Source: Hymenobacter sp. UV11
GTDB lineage: Bacteria; Bacteroidota; Bacteroidia; Cytophagales; Hymenobacteraceae
Direction of reading: 5' to 3'
Assembly (NCBI RefSeq): GCF_004684095.1
Contig: NZ_SRII01000011.1
Coordinates: 148,664 to 212,663 of the forward strand
Length of the DNA: 64,000 nt
The notes beneath the pieces are model-generated. The model did not search any database. It worked only from the letters and a program-made list of their open reading frames with translations, and was not told the DNA's origin. Positions 63,344 through 64,000 of this stretch are shown in pieces. Position 1 is the stretch's first letter. The number at the start of each line of letters is the position of its first letter. The translations under genes and the position numbers were made by a program.

Positions 63344-63607
63344 ATGTCCTCCCCTGAATCTGCTGAACCCGCCGACCTGACGCACCTGGTGCGCTACGTG
63401 CTGACCATCGACAACATGTGCGCCCCGGATTGCATCGCCTGGGTACGCACGCAGCTGGTCGGCCTGGGGCTGATAGTGGACCGGGTAGTAGTGGGCGAGG
63501 CGGAAGTAGCCACCACCCAGGCCAACGGCCCCCACCAGGAAGCTATTCGGGCCACGCTGGCGGCGGGGGGCTACCGCCTCGTGCACGTAACGACCAACGT
63601 CGGGTGA
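63344..63607 (+). CDS. Free-standing HMA-like sensor domain
   Basis: The start at 63344 (MSSPESAEPADLTHLVRY) gives 87 residues. The fold resembles the N-terminal part of the HMA-AraC regulators: VLTIDNMCAPDCIAWVRTQL, then GLIVDRVVVGEAEV and ATLAAGGYRLVHV. The ligand loop is NMCAPDC, with three residues between the Cys in place of two. No DNA-binding part follows; the stop is clear. Possibly a detached sensor, a chaperone, or the lost half of the fragment at 62149. Confidence 0.65.
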   Translation: MSSPESAEPADLTHLVRYVLTIDNMCAPDCIAWVRTQLVGLGLIVDRVVVGEAEVATTQANGPHQEAIRATLAAGGYRLVHVTTNVG

Positions 63608-63610
63608 GGC

Positions 63611-63880
63611 TTACCGGCTAGCGTGCCAGTAAGCAAAGGCGGCGGGCGAAAGCTCCGCCAGCAGGTACGCGGCCAGCGGCTGGCCGCGCTGCTCCAGCAC
63701 GTAGCGCCGAAACGGCAGCAGGTCGCGGTTGGCCTCAACCCCCCTGGCGGCCACGGCCAGCTGCGCTTTGGGGGGCAGGTGGGAAAGGAAGGCGTCAAAT
63801 TCGGCCGCCGTCAGGTCCGCCTCCGCCAACTGCTGGTAGTACGCGGCTTCCGCACGGGCAATTTCTTCCGGTAAAGTCAT
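63611..63880 (-). CDS. Small hypothetical protein
   Basis: The start at 63880 (MTLPEEIARAEAAYYQQLAE) gives 89 residues, all helical: LTAAEFDAFLSHLPPKAQLA, AARGVEANRDLLPFRRYVLE and LLAELSPAAFAYWHASR. No signal peptide or Cys. It converges on the HMA-like gene and ends 3 bp after that gene's stop on the other strand. The family is not recognised; the ORF is well formed. Confidence 0.55.
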   Translation of the reverse strand: MTLPEEIARAEAAYYQQLAEADLTAAEFDAFLSHLPPKAQLAVAARGVEANRDLLPFRRYVLEQRGQPLAAYLLAELSPAAFAYWHASR

Positions 63881-63906
63881 GGGAAACGGAAAGAAGAGAA
63901 ACAAAA

Positions 63907-63939
63907 AAAGGCCAGCGCTGCTAGACAGCGCTGGCCTTT
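63907..63939 (-). terminator. Terminator of the gene leaving the window
   Basis: Perfect 14-base arms (63907-63920 and 63926-63939), core GGCCAGCGCTG, followed on the minus strand by TTT. Confidence 0.85.
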
Positions 63940-63956
63940 CTAAAGGTACTGATGGG

Positions 63957-64000
63957 TTAGCTGCCGGCCTGCTCGTGGGCGTGCAGCGGCTCCTTATCAC
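63957..64000 (-). CDS. C-terminal end of a gene outside the window
   Basis: The minus strand reads DKEPLHAHEQAGS and a stop (TAA, 63957-63959). Only fourteen codons are inside the window. The tail contains HAHE. The terminator that follows supports a real gene. No function can be given. Confidence 0.5.
   Translation of the reverse strand, partial: DKEPLHAHEQAGS

Overview
The window is high-GC DNA from a member of the Bacteroidota, most probably Hymenobacter or a close relative in the Cytophagales. The evidence is the gene families (DUF3347, DUF6122, DUF6799 and HYC_CC_PP-type proteins, and AraC regulators with an HMA-like N-terminus) and the weak Shine-Dalgarno signals. No rRNA or tRNA gene, CRISPR array or intact transposase was found. 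About two thirds of the roughly 55 intact genes concern copper or other soft and transition metals, so the window reads as a large composite metal-resistance island.

Region by region. Positions 21-12133 (+): His-rich export protein, small Cys-pair membrane peptide, heavy-metal-binding-domain (HMBD) and DUF305 lipoproteins, then a complete RND efflux operon (TolC-type channel, membrane-anchored HGGEDHGD protein, adaptor, SnoaL-like and acetolactate-decarboxylase-like proteins, permease), closed by an HMA-AraC regulator. 12351-13102: Csp-type copper storage protein and CopZ-like HMA protein. 13636-28112: two very large multicopper oxidases (MCOs) with Met-rich insertions and beta-barrel-like C-termini, a hephaestin/ceruloplasmin-like oxidase, an orphan lipoprotein gene broken by one amber codon, DUF6122 and DUF305 membrane proteins, and a group of decayed metal genes (23482-25221). 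28546-37919 (-): DUF3347 lipoprotein and a second RND operon with two HMBD adaptors and a permease encoded as two overlapping ORFs. 38035-48152: Met-rich, HYC_CC_PP and HMBD exported proteins, two more HMA-AraC regulators, a CopA-type P-ATPase with a one-base frameshift in a G run, a membrane cupredoxin, a second Csp and a MerP/CopZ-like protein. 48582-57367 (-): an eight-gene Complex I-like operon without any Fe-S subunit. 57448-64000: VOC protein, ZIP transporter, DUF305 and CDF genes, remnants of a P1B-ATPase and an AraC regulator, gmhA, a free-standing HMA-like domain, and the end of a gene leaving the window.

How the parts may work together (inference): cytosolic metal is bound by Csp and HMA proteins and exported by the P-ATPase; periplasmic metal is bound by HMBD, DUF305 and Met-rich proteins, oxidised by the MCOs and expelled by the RND pumps. 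A repeated element (AATCTTACAR, 11-12 bases, AATTWTAYNN; a direct repeat with a 21-22 bp period) lies 60-110 bp before many of the metal genes on both strands and is a good candidate operator for the HMA-AraC regulators.

The most unusual object is the Complex I-like operon. It encodes A-, H-, J-, K-, L-, M- and N-type subunits plus one 644-residue protein in which a NuoB-like and a NuoD-like domain, both without cluster ligands, are joined by a Met/His-rich segment like those of the copper oxidases.
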